A stretch of DNA of 64,000 nucleotides from Bacillus sp. B15-48. GTDB lineage: Bacteria > Bacillota > Bacilli > Bacillales > Cytobacillaceae. The position numbers and the translations under genes are program-made. Below are positions 1 to 7,634 of the stretch, one piece after another. The notes under the pieces were generated by a model, which was given only the letters and a program-made list of their open reading frames with translations, searched no databases and was not told the DNA's origin. The stretch covers positions 930,001-994,000 of the forward strand of contig NZ_WOFU01000001.1 in the NCBI RefSeq assembly GCF_016879755.1. Direction: 5' to 3'. Every line of letters begins with the position of its first letter. The first letter of the stretch is position 1.

Positions 1-1
1 C

Positions 2-124
2 GCGTCCTCCGTAGTGACAGAGGAACCGACGATGTTGGAAAGTATTCCAATTTCGATTCGTGCGCTGTTAGGTGTTTCGCTATTACTGTTTATTGCCGCA
101 ATCTTTCTGTTTCGCAAGAGATAA
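2..124 (+). CDS. 3' end of a membrane protein gene (partial), possibly an ECF metal-transporter component
   Basis: An open frame runs from the window edge to a TAA at 122-124. It encodes about 40 residues that end in one hydrophobic helix (about residues 18-36) followed by a basic RKR tail, which suggests a C-terminal membrane anchor. Next come a DUF4198-like secreted protein and a CbiQ/EcfT-type permease. By analogy with NikKMLQO-type nickel ECF transporters this could be the small NikL-like or another integral subunit, but too little is visible to name it. Confidence 0.5.
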   Translation, partial: ASSVVTEEPTMLESIPISIRALLGVSLLLFIAAIFLFRKR

Positions 125-137
125 AGAGGAAGTTTTC

Positions 138-185
138 ATGACTAAGTCACGCAGATTGATACAGGTGAGGAGTGAATTTTTATAA
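138..185 (+). CDS. possible 15-codon leader ORF before the DUF4198-like gene
   Basis: An ATG at 138 follows a good ribosome site (aagagga, 8 bases upstream) and opens a 15-codon frame that stops at 183-185, inside the presumed start region of the next gene. It could be a translational-coupling leader. It could also be the true N-terminus of the next gene, separated from it by a one-base indel in the T-run near 177-181. Nothing else supports a protein product. Confidence 0.25.
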   Translation: MTKSRRLIQVRSEFL

Positions 186-1003
186 AAAAAATAATCGGTT
201 TTCTCGCTTTAACTATTGCTTGTATTCTATTGGTTCATCCCCCGAATGCAGCCGCCCATGAGCTGTTTATTCAAGTGGATGAGAATAGTGACGAGTTAAG
301 GGTCGATGTTTTATGGGGGCATATACGGGATTATGTAAGTGAAGCGGATGTTGAGGATTTTCAATTATTTGTTCGTTATCCAAACGGTGAGACAGAGCAA
401 TTGGATTTAGAAGCGGTCGGGGTTCACTTTCGGGCCTATGTACCGACAAATGAGGGCGGGGATTATACTTTTTGGGCAATCAGAGAGCCAGGTACATACA
501 CCCCAGATGACGGGGTTCCCCAATTGAGTGTGCACTCGGCGAAAGTGATTGTTCATGTTGGTGAGGGAAGCGAGCGCGCAGACGAAGCGGTTGACGCCGA
601 TTTGGAAATCGTTCCGAACAGTGATGTACGTCATTTTTCGACCGGAATATTTAGCGGCACGGTTTTAATGGATGGGAGTGTAGCTCAAGAAGCAGCGATC
701 ACCGCCTATGGGCCTAGTGGCGAGATTGTTGAGGCGGTCACGAATAGCAATGGCGAGTTTGAACTTCCTTTCGGCTCTGCAGGAACATGGCTCATTAAAA
801 CAAATGTAAAAATCGATGAAGCTGGGACGCTTGGCGATGAAGATTATGAGTTGATTAGCCGGACATCGACACTGATCGTTGATACGGAACAACCATCGAA
901 TTCGGGGTCGTCAAACAACATTGGGTCACTCGGAGCGATGCTGCTAATTGGTTTATTGGTCGGAGGTTCGGTGTCGATGTTGGCGTTACGAAAAAGACAA
1001 TAG
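176..1003 (+). CDS. DUF4198-like secreted accessory protein of an ECF metal transporter (NikK-like)
   Basis: After signal removal the mature protein would begin at or next to His-Glu (AAA then HELFIQ), the typical start of DUF4198 / NikK-type extracytoplasmic proteins, where an N-terminal His can bind nickel. About 100 residues of the DUF4198-like domain follow, then a carboxypeptidase-regulatory-like beta repeat, a Ser/Asn linker and one C-terminal transmembrane helix ending in RKRQ, so it is surface anchored. The start is unusual: the signal peptide (KKIIGFLALTIACILLV) lies upstream of any ATG, GTG or TTG in frame except the TTG at 230, which would remove it. The only codon well spaced from the ribosome site (ggtgagga) is ATT at 176. 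CbiQ follows 15 bases later. The family assignment is fairly secure; metal specificity is inferred. Confidence 0.65.
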   Translation: MFIKKIIGFLALTIACILLVHPPNAAAHELFIQVDENSDELRVDVLWGHIRDYVSEADVEDFQLFVRYPNGETEQLDLEAVGVHFRAYVPTNEGGDYTFWAIREPGTYTPDDGVPQLSVHSAKVIVHVGEGSERADEAVDADLEIVPNSDVRHFSTGIFSGTVLMDGSVAQEAAITAYGPSGEIVEAVTNSNGEFELPFGSAGTWLIKTNVKIDEAGTLGDEDYELISRTSTLIVDTEQPSNSGSSNNIGSLGAMLLIGLLVGGSVSMLALRKRQ

Positions 1004-1018
1004 GGTCGTGAGGAAACG

Positions 1019-1735
1019 ATGAACAACAGCGAAGAGTCATTAAAAGCTATGCCACAATGGGCGTTTTCGTGGGAGCCGCGCGCAAAATTAATCGCGGCCA
1101 TCATTTATATTTTCGGTGTCATTAGTTTAACGACGCCATTGTTTGCGGGAATTGCCTACATGCTTGCCGTGATGACTGTCCTTTTAATGGGAATCCCTTT
1201 GATTGTATTGTTAAAACGGTATTTAATCATTACCCCTTTTCTTCTATTAATGACGGTGCCATTATTATTTGACGATGCAGGCGATCATCTTTCATTTGCA
1301 ACGTTAATTATTGTGAAGGCATTTACTTCGATGACCGTAATTACAATTTTACTCGACTCGCAAACACCTGAGCAGTTCATGAATAGCCTTGCCGGGTTGA
1401 AAATTCCGCCTGTCGTCATCACGGTTCTCGTCCATTCATTTCGCTATGTTTATTTATTTCTCGATGACATTCAAAAATTGCAATTAGCGGCAAAATCCCG
1501 CCTGTTTCAAGGTGGGATTAGCTTACAAAAATTAAAAATCTACGGCCAGCTTACCGCGACTTTGCTAATAAAATCATTAAATCGTTCTGACCGTGTCTAT
1601 GAAGCGATGGCCTCACGCTGTTTTACCGGCACATTGCCTCTTAAATATTCACGTAAAATCACAACCGCCGATCTCGTGAAAACAACCTTTGTTGGCGTGG
1701 TGATTATTGGCTTGATTGTTTTTGAAAAAGTTTAA
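1019..1735 (+). CDS. cbiQ: CbiQ/EcfT-type transmembrane permease of an ECF transporter
   Basis: A 238-residue integral membrane protein with about five hydrophobic segments and the two short Ala-x-x-Ser-Arg coupling motifs of EcfT/CbiQ proteins (AAKSR and AMASR), which dock the cytoplasmic ATPases. The start ATG has a gaggaaa ribosome site and lies 15 bases after the DUF4198-like gene, so the two are co-transcribed. The expected ATPase (CbiO/EcfA) and substrate-binding CbiM are not downstream. They must lie upstream of the window or elsewhere. The substrate is likely Ni or Co, from the neighbouring NikK-like gene. Confidence 0.8.
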   Translation: MNNSEESLKAMPQWAFSWEPRAKLIAAIIYIFGVISLTTPLFAGIAYMLAVMTVLLMGIPLIVLLKRYLIITPFLLLMTVPLLFDDAGDHLSFATLIIVKAFTSMTVITILLDSQTPEQFMNSLAGLKIPPVVITVLVHSFRYVYLFLDDIQKLQLAAKSRLFQGGISLQKLKIYGQLTATLLIKSLNRSDRVYEAMASRCFTGTLPLKYSRKITTADLVKTTFVGVVIIGLIVFEKV

Positions 1736-1753
1736 GAGATTCGCGCGCTTGTC

Positions 1754-1866
1754 CCGGTTAAGCAGCTTCGTTTTATTGCTAGTCCCATTGTGTCACCGGT
1801 GAAGCAGCTTCGTTTTATTGCTAGTCCCATTGTGTCACCGGTGAAGCAGCTTCGTTTTATTGCTAG
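1754..1866. repeat. 42-bp tandem repeat (2.7 copies) at the edge of palindrome array A
   Basis: Copies begin at 1754, 1796 and 1838 with exactly 42-bp periodicity and near identity (ccggtgaagcagcttcg...). The first two contain gctagtcccattg where the third continues as gctagtactcgg. They are therefore AGTACT-array units whose core palindrome has been altered. Confidence 0.85.
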
Positions 1867-2295
1867 TACTCGGAATAAAATGAGTTTTTTAAAATTTATT
1901 GCTGGTAACAGACTTTTTAATCCTAGTAGTGGGATTAAATAGTTTTATATATTCCGAGTAGTAGGATTATATCTTGAGAAAACTTTGTTTTAATCCGAGT
2001 ACTAGAATTATATTTCCCTAAACATTACTAATATGGTGTATAATGGTATTTATTTTAAATTTTAATACCAGTACTAGCAATAAAAAGCCTCAAAAACATC
2101 ACTTTATCCAAGTACTCGGTTTAAAACCCTTTATAAACCGGACTTTATCCAAGTACTCGGTATAAAACCCCACTTATAAACTGGACTTTATCCGAGTACT
2201 CGGTATAAAACCCCACTTATAAACTGGACTTTATCCGAGTACTCGGTTTAAAACCTCTTAAAAACCAGACTTTATCCAAGTACTCGGTTTAAAAC
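1860..2295. repeat. AGTACT palindrome array A
   Basis: Eight exact AGTACT cores (first bases 1865, 1998, 2070, 2111, 2152, 2195, 2238, 2279) and two AGTAGT variants (1925, 1957) sit in AT-rich dyads of the form TAWTNCNAGTACTNGNAWTA. The last five are 41-43 bp apart and their spacers are also alike, so this part is a true tandem repeat. The array fills the gap between convergent cbiQ and doxX genes. It also contains the mark attgctggtaac, the reverse complement of the end unit seen in arrays E and F. Confidence 0.9.
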
Positions 2296-2358
2296 CGACT
2301 GAAAACATCTCTTTACTCCTGCACACTGAAAATAAAACTCATAAACATTCACTAAAAG

Positions 2359-2389
2359 AAAAAACCTGTAGGGGGATACAGGTTTTTTT
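2359..2389 (-). terminator. rho-independent terminator of the first doxX gene
   Basis: The inverted repeat aaacctgta / tacaggttt is flanked by A- and T-runs on both sides, so it can work in both directions. It lies just past the doxX stop and is nearly identical to the terminator after the second doxX copy. Confidence 0.85.
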
Positions 2390-2404
2390 GATGATATGCA
2401 GTTG

Positions 2405-2923
2405 TTAAGCTGTTTCTTTCAACGGTGCGGCGTCTGCTTTTTTGTTCAACGTTTTGCGTAGGAATGGCAACACGTAACGGTCTAAACCGATGCGGCCTGC
2501 GTTGTAGCCTGCGAATAAGATGATTCCGCCTAACAGGATGTCCATCGGGTTTGAAGAAACGGTACCAGCAAACATGAAGCTGAAGTTCATCAAAAGACCG
2601 AAGAACGCTGCAGCTGTTGTGAAGCAGCCAAGAATTAACCCTAAGCCTACAAGAAACTCACCCATTGGAATCATAAAGTTGAACAAGCCAATATTCGGAA
2701 GTGCAAAGGCTTCTAGGAATGAAACATACCAGCCGTAAACCATTGATCCGTCTGAACCCATGACCGGATTGGCCACTGCATTATTTAAATATCCAGCTGC
2801 GTTAAAACCATCACCAGTCAATTTTCCCCAGCCAGCTGTCATCCAGTGGAAGCCAAGATATAAACGAAGAACAGTTAGAACACCGGCAGCAATTTTGTTT
2901 TCTCTTAAAAATTCAGCAAACAT
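2405..2923 (-). CDS. DoxX family membrane protein (copy 1)
   Basis: A 172-residue protein with four predicted membrane helices and the DoxX-family pattern (LRLYLGFHWMTAGWGKL near the N-terminus; FAGYNAGRIGLDRY near the C-terminus). Bacillus DoxX proteins such as CatD and MhqP are linked to thiol or quinone stress, but the substrate here is unknown. The ATG has a gggagagg ribosome site. Copy 2 lies 834 bp upstream, with almost the same protein, promoter region and terminator, so the whole transcription unit is a tandem duplication. Confidence 0.85.
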   Translation of the reverse strand: MFAEFLRENKIAAGVLTVLRLYLGFHWMTAGWGKLTGDGFNAAGYLNNAVANPVMGSDGSMVYGWYVSFLEAFALPNIGLFNFMIPMGEFLVGLGLILGCFTTAAAFFGLLMNFSFMFAGTVSSNPMDILLGGIILFAGYNAGRIGLDRYVLPFLRKTLNKKADAAPLKETA

Positions 2924-3020
2924 AAAGACCTCTCCCTTTCAAAAAGAAATATTTATATGATTGATTAATAAGTACACCCTTACTATATCAGATTCCACTA
3001 TAAAAATAGTGAGTATGTTA

Positions 3021-3039
3021 ACAAGTTCACAATTTGTCC
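3021..3039 (-). promoter_or_regulatory. operator-like dyad upstream of doxX copy 1
   Basis: The 17-bp imperfect palindrome ACAAGTTCACAATTTGT (form ACAARTTNNNAAYTTGT) lies about 100 bases before the start. A TGATATAGT extended -10 lies between it and the gene. The same dyad stands at the matching place before copy 2. The regulator is unknown; MarR or YodB/HxlR-type repressors control related genes in B. subtilis. Confidence 0.5.
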
Positions 3040-3128
3040 AAAACATATTGACGATTTTTTGTCTGTTACTTAAATCACATCAAAATGCGCTATTTTTATT
3101 TTGGCCTAAAACAATCTCACACGTTTCC

Positions 3129-3192
3129 GGGATCTGTCCCCTGCTAGATTAAAGGACTGGGACTGTCCCCCACTCAGCTAAAGGATTGTCCA
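3129..3192. repeat. short GGGA(C/T)nTGTCCC palindromes
   Basis: Three small palindromes of one type follow each other: gggatctgtccc (3129), gggactgtcccc (3159) and ggattgtcc (3184), with related linkers containing agattaaagga / agctaaagga. This looks like a decayed tandem repeat between the two doxX units. Confidence 0.6.
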
Positions 3193-3200
3193 CAAAAAGA

Positions 3201-3227
3201 AAAAACCTGTAGGGATACAGGTTTTTC
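3201..3227 (-). terminator. terminator of the second doxX gene
   Basis: The hairpin aacctgta / tacaggtt with flanking A- and T-runs is almost the same sequence as the terminator at 2359-2389. It lies directly after the stop of doxX copy 2. Confidence 0.85.
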
Positions 3228-3241
3228 CTATTAAGCAGTTC

Positions 3242-3757
3242 TTAAGCTGTTTCTTTCACCGTTGCGTCTGCGTTTTTATTAAATGTTTTGCGAAGGAAAG
3301 GCATGACGTAACGGTCTAAGCCGTAGCGACCTGCATTGTATCCAGCGAATAAGATGATTCCGCCTAAAAGCACATCCATCGGGTTTGAAGAAACGGTACC
3401 AGCAAACATGAAGCTGAAGTTCATTAAAAGACCGAAGAACGCTGCAGCTGTTGTGAAGCAGCCAAGAATTAACCCTAAGCCAACGAGAAACTCACCAAGT
3501 GGAATCATAAAGTTGAACAAGCCAATATTCGGAAGCGCAAAGGCTTCTAGGAATGTAACATACCAGCCGTAAACCATTGTTCCGTCTGAACCCATGACCG
3601 GATTTGCCACTGCATTATTTAAATATCCAGCTGCGTTAAAGCCATCACCAGTTAATTTTCCCCAACCAGCTGTCATCCAATGGAAGCCAAGATATAAACG
3701 AAGAATGGTAAGAACACCAGCAGCAATTTTGTTTTCTCTTAAAAATTTAGCAAACAT
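3242..3757 (-). CDS. DoxX family membrane protein (copy 2)
   Basis: A 171-residue near-twin of the protein at 2405-2923, differing at a limited number of positions, mostly in the C-terminal tail. It has four membrane helices. The frame stays open further upstream, but the start at 3757 is chosen because it aligns with copy 1 and has an aggagagg ribosome site 6 bases before it. Two copies suggest selection for dosage or a recent duplication. Function is probably an oxidoreductase-type membrane partner in stress response, inferred from the family only. Confidence 0.85.
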   Translation of the reverse strand: MFAKFLRENKIAAGVLTILRLYLGFHWMTAGWGKLTGDGFNAAGYLNNAVANPVMGSDGTMVYGWYVTFLEAFALPNIGLFNFMIPLGEFLVGLGLILGCFTTAAAFFGLLMNFSFMFAGTVSSNPMDVLLGGIILFAGYNAGRYGLDRYVMPFLRKTFNKNADATVKETA

Positions 3758-3854
3758 AAGGACCTCTCCTTTTCGAAAGAAATGTTTTAAATGATTGAAT
3801 AATAAGTACACTTTTACTATAGCAAAGTTCACAATTAAAACAGGAAGTATTCTG

Positions 3855-3873
3855 ACAAGTTCACAATTTGTCC
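3855..3873 (-). promoter_or_regulatory. operator-like dyad upstream of doxX copy 2
   Basis: The 17-bp dyad ACAAGTTCACAATTTGT is identical to the one before copy 1 and is followed by the same tccRaaacatattgacga block. A second partial copy (aagttcacaatt, about 3825) lies just upstream of the TATAGT -10, so the regulator may bind twice at this copy. Confidence 0.5.
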
Positions 3874-4048
3874 GAAACATATTGACGACTTTTTGTCTGT
3901 AAAATAAATAACATGAGAACTGCATCCTTTCTGCATATTTTTATGGACACACAAGCATACCACCATCATTCCTGCCGAAAACAATGTCATTCTCGCTTAT
4001 TTTTTGGCAAAATAGAATTAGTAAGTTTACGCAAAGGACGAAGAGTAG

Positions 4049-4408
4049 ATGAAAATCATTATGATTGGAATTGGCGGCTTTTTAGGAGCTATTTCGCGAT
4101 ATGGAATGGGAGAATGGCTGCACACAGAAAACGGCTTTCCGGTCGGAACACTCACAGTTAACCTGCTTGGCTGCTTTCTGCTCGGTTGGTTTTTAGCGTT
4201 TGCGAAACGAAAAAATTTGCGAACGGAAATAACGATGTTGTTTGGGACAGGCTTTCTCGGTTCGTTTACGACGTTTTCGACTTTTTCGGTTGAAACGGTC
4301 TACCTCATCGAAAATGGGCAATTTTTATTCGCCTTCTCTTATGTAGCCGCTTCAATGTTGGCAGGGATTTTATCTGCTTATATCGGGTTTAGGAGTGGAA
4401 GTTCGTAA
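4049..4408 (+). CDS. crcB: CrcB/Fluc fluoride channel subunit 1
   Basis: A 119-residue, four-helix membrane protein of the CrcB (Fluc) family. It has the GGFLGAISRYG N-terminal motif, the TLTVNLLGCFLLG helix and the TTFSTFSVE motif that lines the fluoride path. The family exports fluoride as dual-topology dimers. A second crcB gene follows in the same direction, the usual heterodimer layout of Bacilli. The ribosome site is aaagga. No fluoride riboswitch could be recognised in the 290-base leader. The 3' end of the gene is part of a tandem repeat leading into the next gene. Confidence 0.9.
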   Translation: MKIIMIGIGGFLGAISRYGMGEWLHTENGFPVGTLTVNLLGCFLLGWFLAFAKRKNLRTEITMLFGTGFLGSFTTFSTFSVETVYLIENGQFLFAFSYVAASMLAGILSAYIGFRSGSS

Positions 4409-4578
4409 GAGTTTTATTGTGATTGGCGCGTATTTGCGTCGAAGTTCGTGAGAGTTTTTCGCTTATATTGGGTATTCGAGTGAAAATTTGTGAAAGTTTT
4501 TTCGTGTATATTGGGTATTGGAGTGGCAGTTTGTGAAAGTTTTATTTGCATATATCGGGTATAGGAGTGGAAGTTTAT
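4376..4578 (+). repeat. tandem repeat derived from the 3' end of crcB1
   Basis: The last codons of crcB1 (tatatcgggtttaggagtgg and following aagttcgtaagagttttatt) recur in degenerate form near 4427, 4462, 4507 and 4552. The last copy runs straight into the ATG of crcB2. The unit is about 45-50 bp and carries aggagtgg, the ribosome site of crcB2. Confidence 0.8.
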
Positions 4579-4933
4579 GAGCAGCTTTTTATTAATTGGG
4601 TTGGGCGGCGCGTTCGGGGCGATTTGCCGCTACGCGCTCGGGTTGTTTGTCACGTCAAGAACAACATCAGCCTTTCCGCTCGGCACTTGGATCATTAACA
4701 TTAGCGGCTCGTTTCTTCTCGGGGTTATTTTTAACTTGTATTTACATGAGGATTGGCTAATGCTGCTTGCTGGCATCGGCTTTTGCGGCGCTTATACAAC
4801 CTTCTCGACGTTTGGAAATGAAACCGTTCAGCTAATTGTTCAGCATAAACTCAAACTAGCCCTTCTTTACGTCGTCGCATCGACCGTTGTTTCTATATTA
4901 GCCGCTTCGCTTGGTTTTATCATAGTGAGTTAA
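4577..4933 (+). CDS. crcB: CrcB/Fluc fluoride channel subunit 2
   Basis: A 118-residue CrcB-family protein with four membrane helices. It has GGAFGAICRYALG, the TWIINISGSFLLG helix and the YTTFSTFGNE pore motif. It pairs with the upstream crcB and probably forms the heterodimeric fluoride channel. The ribosome site (aggagtggaagttt) lies in the last unit of the tandem repeat that separates the two genes. Its 3' end overlaps the 3' end of the convergent membrane protein gene by 36 bases. Confidence 0.9.
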   Translation: MSSFLLIGLGGAFGAICRYALGLFVTSRTTSAFPLGTWIINISGSFLLGVIFNLYLHEDWLMLLAGIGFCGAYTTFSTFGNETVQLIVQHKLKLALLYVVASTVVSILAASLGFIIVS

Positions 4934-5380
4934 AATCATTTTGAGTAAAAAGCCGACCGCTAGCCCTGGCAATACCGCGAGCATCGGGAAAAATACCGGG
5001 CCTAGCATCACCCCAAACAAGGTGATGCGCTCAGAAATCATTAACCCTACCGTTACAAACTTCGCTGCGAACACGAACGGCAGAAATAAAAAAGGAGAAG
5101 TGTCTTCTCCTCGTGCATCTCTATAAGCGTCCCATATCGAAAAAAAATAAAAGCCTGGATAAAACATTAGCCATTGCACATCAATCAACTCGAATGCCAA
5201 CTGAATATCACCGTTAAAACTAGCTAAGATCGCGACATTAAAATTTGCTTTCACATTGATGAGAAATTCTAAGACGAGGAAAATGAATCCCTTTATATAT
5301 TTTTGATTTAATAATTGTCCAAATCCGGGAAGGGCAATCGACCATAGCAGTACCTCCAACCCTCTTTTTCTCTTTTCCAT
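4898..5380 (-). CDS. small integral membrane protein, TM2-like
   Basis: About 160 residues with four hydrophobic segments. The N-terminal helix pair, with GFGQLLNQKYIKGFIFL, resembles TM2-domain-type Bacillus membrane proteins. The function is unknown. ATG at 5380 is preferred over an upstream GTG at 5422 because gaggg lies 7 bases before it. The gene is convergent with crcB2 and overlaps it by 36 bases. No partner genes suggest a pathway. Confidence 0.65.
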   Translation of the reverse strand: MEKRKRGLEVLLWSIALPGFGQLLNQKYIKGFIFLVLEFLINVKANFNVAILASFNGDIQLAFELIDVQWLMFYPGFYFFSIWDAYRDARGEDTSPFLFLPFVFAAKFVTVGLMISERITLFGVMLGPVFFPMLAVLPGLAVGFLLKMILTHYDKTKRSG

Positions 5381-5502
5381 AGTTCGCCCTCTAATTTGAA
5401 AAATTTTCCAGTTTATTTCCACTTTAACCTTATATGCTTCTTTTTAAACGTCTTACATATTTAGTGAAAAATAGAAAAAAATAAAAGAAGTGGAGGTGTG
5501 CA

Positions 5503-5712
5503 ATGGATAAGCGCTTAACATCAGCGGAAATTGCCCAACTTTTGGCGCAATATTTAAATGATACTGGGAGCATTTGTATTTTGTCCTATTTTTTAGAAAA
5601 AGTTGAAGATAAGGAAATAAAACCGCTCATTGAATTGGCACTACATATGTCAAATGCCCATATTGAAAAATTAACCGAGCTTTTTAAAGCGGAAAAACAC
5701 GCGATTCCTTAA
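5503..5712 (+). pseudogene. N-terminal fragment of a DUF3231 (CotF-like) protein gene
   Basis: The 69 residues (LTSAEIAQLLAQYLND...ICILSYFLEKVED...HIEKLTELFKAEKHAIP) match the first helical segment of DUF3231 proteins, which are normally much longer with two such domains. The frame stops right where the family would continue, and palindrome array B begins about 25 bases later. The ribosome site ggaggtg and start are intact, so the gene looks truncated at its 3' side. It could still be made as a short peptide. Known family members are spore- or coat-associated; no function is claimed here. Confidence 0.6.
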
Positions 5713-5734
5713 AATAACGTTTAAGCGTTTTCTT

Positions 5735-6016
5735 ACGAGTACTGGTGTTATACCCTGGGGAATTTATTACCAGTACTGGGATTAAGGACGTTTTACTGCG
5801 ATTTATTCTGAGTACTGGAATTAAACGGATGTGTTTATTGGGAAAATATGTCTTTTGTAGAGTGAAGTCGTGATTTTGTAGAGTAAACGTGTGAAACCGT
5901 AGAGTAATGTGGTCGTTTCGTAGAGTATTTGGGTAAAACCGTAGAGTAAATGGCTAGCACAAACAAAAACTGGATAAAAACAGTAGAGGATCGGACAAAA
6001 ACTGGGTTAGTACTGG
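5735..6016. repeat. AGTACT palindrome array B
   Basis: Four AGTACT cores (5738, 5772, 5811, 6009) in the usual context (ccagtactgggatta, gagtactggaatta) lie between the DUF3231 fragment and the convergent uxaC gene. Spacing is less regular here (34, 39, 198 bp). A different 21-bp repeat occupies the long interval. Confidence 0.8.
5857..5989 (+). repeat. GTAGAGT repeat with an exact 21-bp period
   Basis: GTAGAGT begins at 5857, 5878, 5899, 5920 and 5941, exactly 21 bp each time. GTAGAGG follows at 5983, two periods further on. The bases between are only loosely alike (tcgtgatttt, cgtgtgaaacc, gtggtcgtttc), so the period is better conserved than the filler. Confidence 0.85.
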
Positions 6017-6058
6017 AATTAAAAGTGCTTAAAAACCAAATCCAGTCAAAAAAACAAC

Positions 6059-6094
6059 ATCCACATCGCCACCGCGGGCCATGTGGATATTTTT
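6059..6094 (-). terminator. terminator of uxaC
   Basis: The inverted repeat atccacat / atgtggat with a GC-rich loop is flanked by an A-run (T-run on the minus strand) and lies directly after the uxaC stop. Confidence 0.75.
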
Positions 6095-6097
6095 CTA

Positions 6098-7510
6098 TTA
6101 ATTCAGCTCGATTTTAAAGTAGTTTTTCGCATTGTTATAGCAAATATTTTCAACTAGCTGTTGAAGTAGAGCTTCATCATTCGGGAAGTCGCCTTCTTCC
6201 ACCCAATTGCCGACTAAGTCGCAAAGAATACGGCGGAAATATTCATGGCGGCTATAAGAAATAAAGCTGCGGGAGTCAGTCAGCATGCCAACGAAGTGCA
6301 TGAGCAAGCCTTGGTCCGCCAACGAAGTGATTTGGCGAATCATGCCTGGTTTCGTATCGTTGAACCACCAGCCAGATCCAAATTGGATTTTTCCAGCAAC
6401 CCCTGGTTCAGTTTGGAAGTTTTGAATGGTACTACCGATTAAATCATTGTAAATTGGATTTAAGTTATAGATAATCGTCCTTGGCAAGTGATCGTTTTGA
6501 TCAAAGGCGTTAAGTAAGGCATTTAGCGGTACAGCCACTTCCCCTTGATCGGTGATGGAATCATATCCAGCATCAGGTCCTAGTTTTTCAAACATCTTCG
6601 TATTATTGTTACGAATGGCCCCGAAGTGAATTTGCATTGCCCAGTCTCGTTGTTTGTAAAATTTAGCAAGGGACAGAAGCACAGCCGTTTTAAACTTCGT
6701 TTCTTCCTCCGCAGTTACACCCTCACCTTTGCGCCCAGACTGGAAAATTCCCTCGATTTCCCCATCACTAAAATGCGCAAATGGAATTTCCGATATTCCG
6801 TGGTCAGAAACGCGGCAGCCTTTTTCATGGAAATAGTCTACCCGTTCTTCTAACGCCTGAATATAGTCTGCAAAGCTCGCGATGTTTCTTCCAATTACGC
6901 CTTCAAGCTTTTGAACAAATGGAATAAATGTATCTTTATTAATTTCGATTCCTTTATCAGGACGGAATGTTGGCAACACCTTTACAGGGAAATCTTGCTT
7001 TTTAATTTCCTCATGATACATCAAATCATCTGTCGGCTCATCTGTCGTACAGATCAGTTTCACATTAGAGCGCTTGATGAGTTCTTGAACAGAATACTCG
7101 TCTTTTTGAAGCAATTCATTGCATTGATCCCAAATTTGCTCCCAATTGTTTTCATTTAATAACTCATCGATGCCAAAATAATTTTTCAGCTCTAAATGAG
7201 TCCAATGGTAAAGCGCATTTCCAAGTGTATATGGAACGGTTTGCGCCCAAGCTTGGAATTTTTCCTTATCGCTTGCATCACCAGTGATGTATTTTTCATC
7301 AATGCCATGTGCTCGCATTGCTCTCCATTTGTAATGATCGCCTTTCAACCACAATTCGGTAATATTTTTAAATTTGCGGTTTTCGGCAATTTCTTGCGGA
7401 GGTAAATGACAGTGATAATCGTAGATTGGCATTTGTTTCGCATATTTATGGTACAAATCTTGTGCTGTCTTTGTCTGTAAAATAAAATTTTCATGGATAA
7501 ACGAACCCAT
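6098..7510 (-). CDS. uxaC: glucuronate isomerase (uronate isomerase)
   Basis: The 470-residue protein has the UxaC signature near its N-terminus (PIYDYHCHLPP, the metal-binding His-x-His) and full family length. It converts D-glucuronate to fructuronate, or galacturonate to tagaturonate, in the cytoplasm: the first step of hexuronate breakdown. The ATG at 7510 has a ggaaggag ribosome site. Upstream on the same strand lies a three-gene TRAP transporter. The association suggests that the transporter brings in hexuronates, although 590 bases of hairpin repeats separate them. No other hexuronate genes (uxuA, kdgK, kdgA) are in the window. Confidence 0.95.
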   Translation of the reverse strand: MGSFIHENFILQTKTAQDLYHKYAKQMPIYDYHCHLPPQEIAENRKFKNITELWLKGDHYKWRAMRAHGIDEKYITGDASDKEKFQAWAQTVPYTLGNALYHWTHLELKNYFGIDELLNENNWEQIWDQCNELLQKDEYSVQELIKRSNVKLICTTDEPTDDLMYHEEIKKQDFPVKVLPTFRPDKGIEINKDTFIPFVQKLEGVIGRNIASFADYIQALEERVDYFHEKGCRVSDHGISEIPFAHFSDGEIEGIFQSGRKGEGVTAEEETKFKTAVLLSLAKFYKQRDWAMQIHFGAIRNNNTKMFEKLGPDAGYDSITDQGEVAVPLNALLNAFDQNDHLPRTIIYNLNPIYNDLIGSTIQNFQTEPGVAGKIQFGSGWWFNDTKPGMIRQITSLADQGLLMHFVGMLTDSRSFISYSRHEYFRRILCDLVGNWVEEGDFPNDEALLQQLVENICYNNAKNYFKIELN

Positions 7511-7634
7511 TTTAAAACTCCTTCCAATGATCAGTCATCTTCCCCTCGGGTCAACAGACCGAAGGACACGCCAATTGGCGCAAGCTAGTTCATGGTTATT
7601 TTGTCTTTTTCATATGGAATTTATCGATAGATTA

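Noticed and set aside
3905-4048. Possible fluoride riboswitch before crcB
   Set aside because: The conserved GG...ATGG and pseudoknot pieces of the crcB motif could not be found in the leader.
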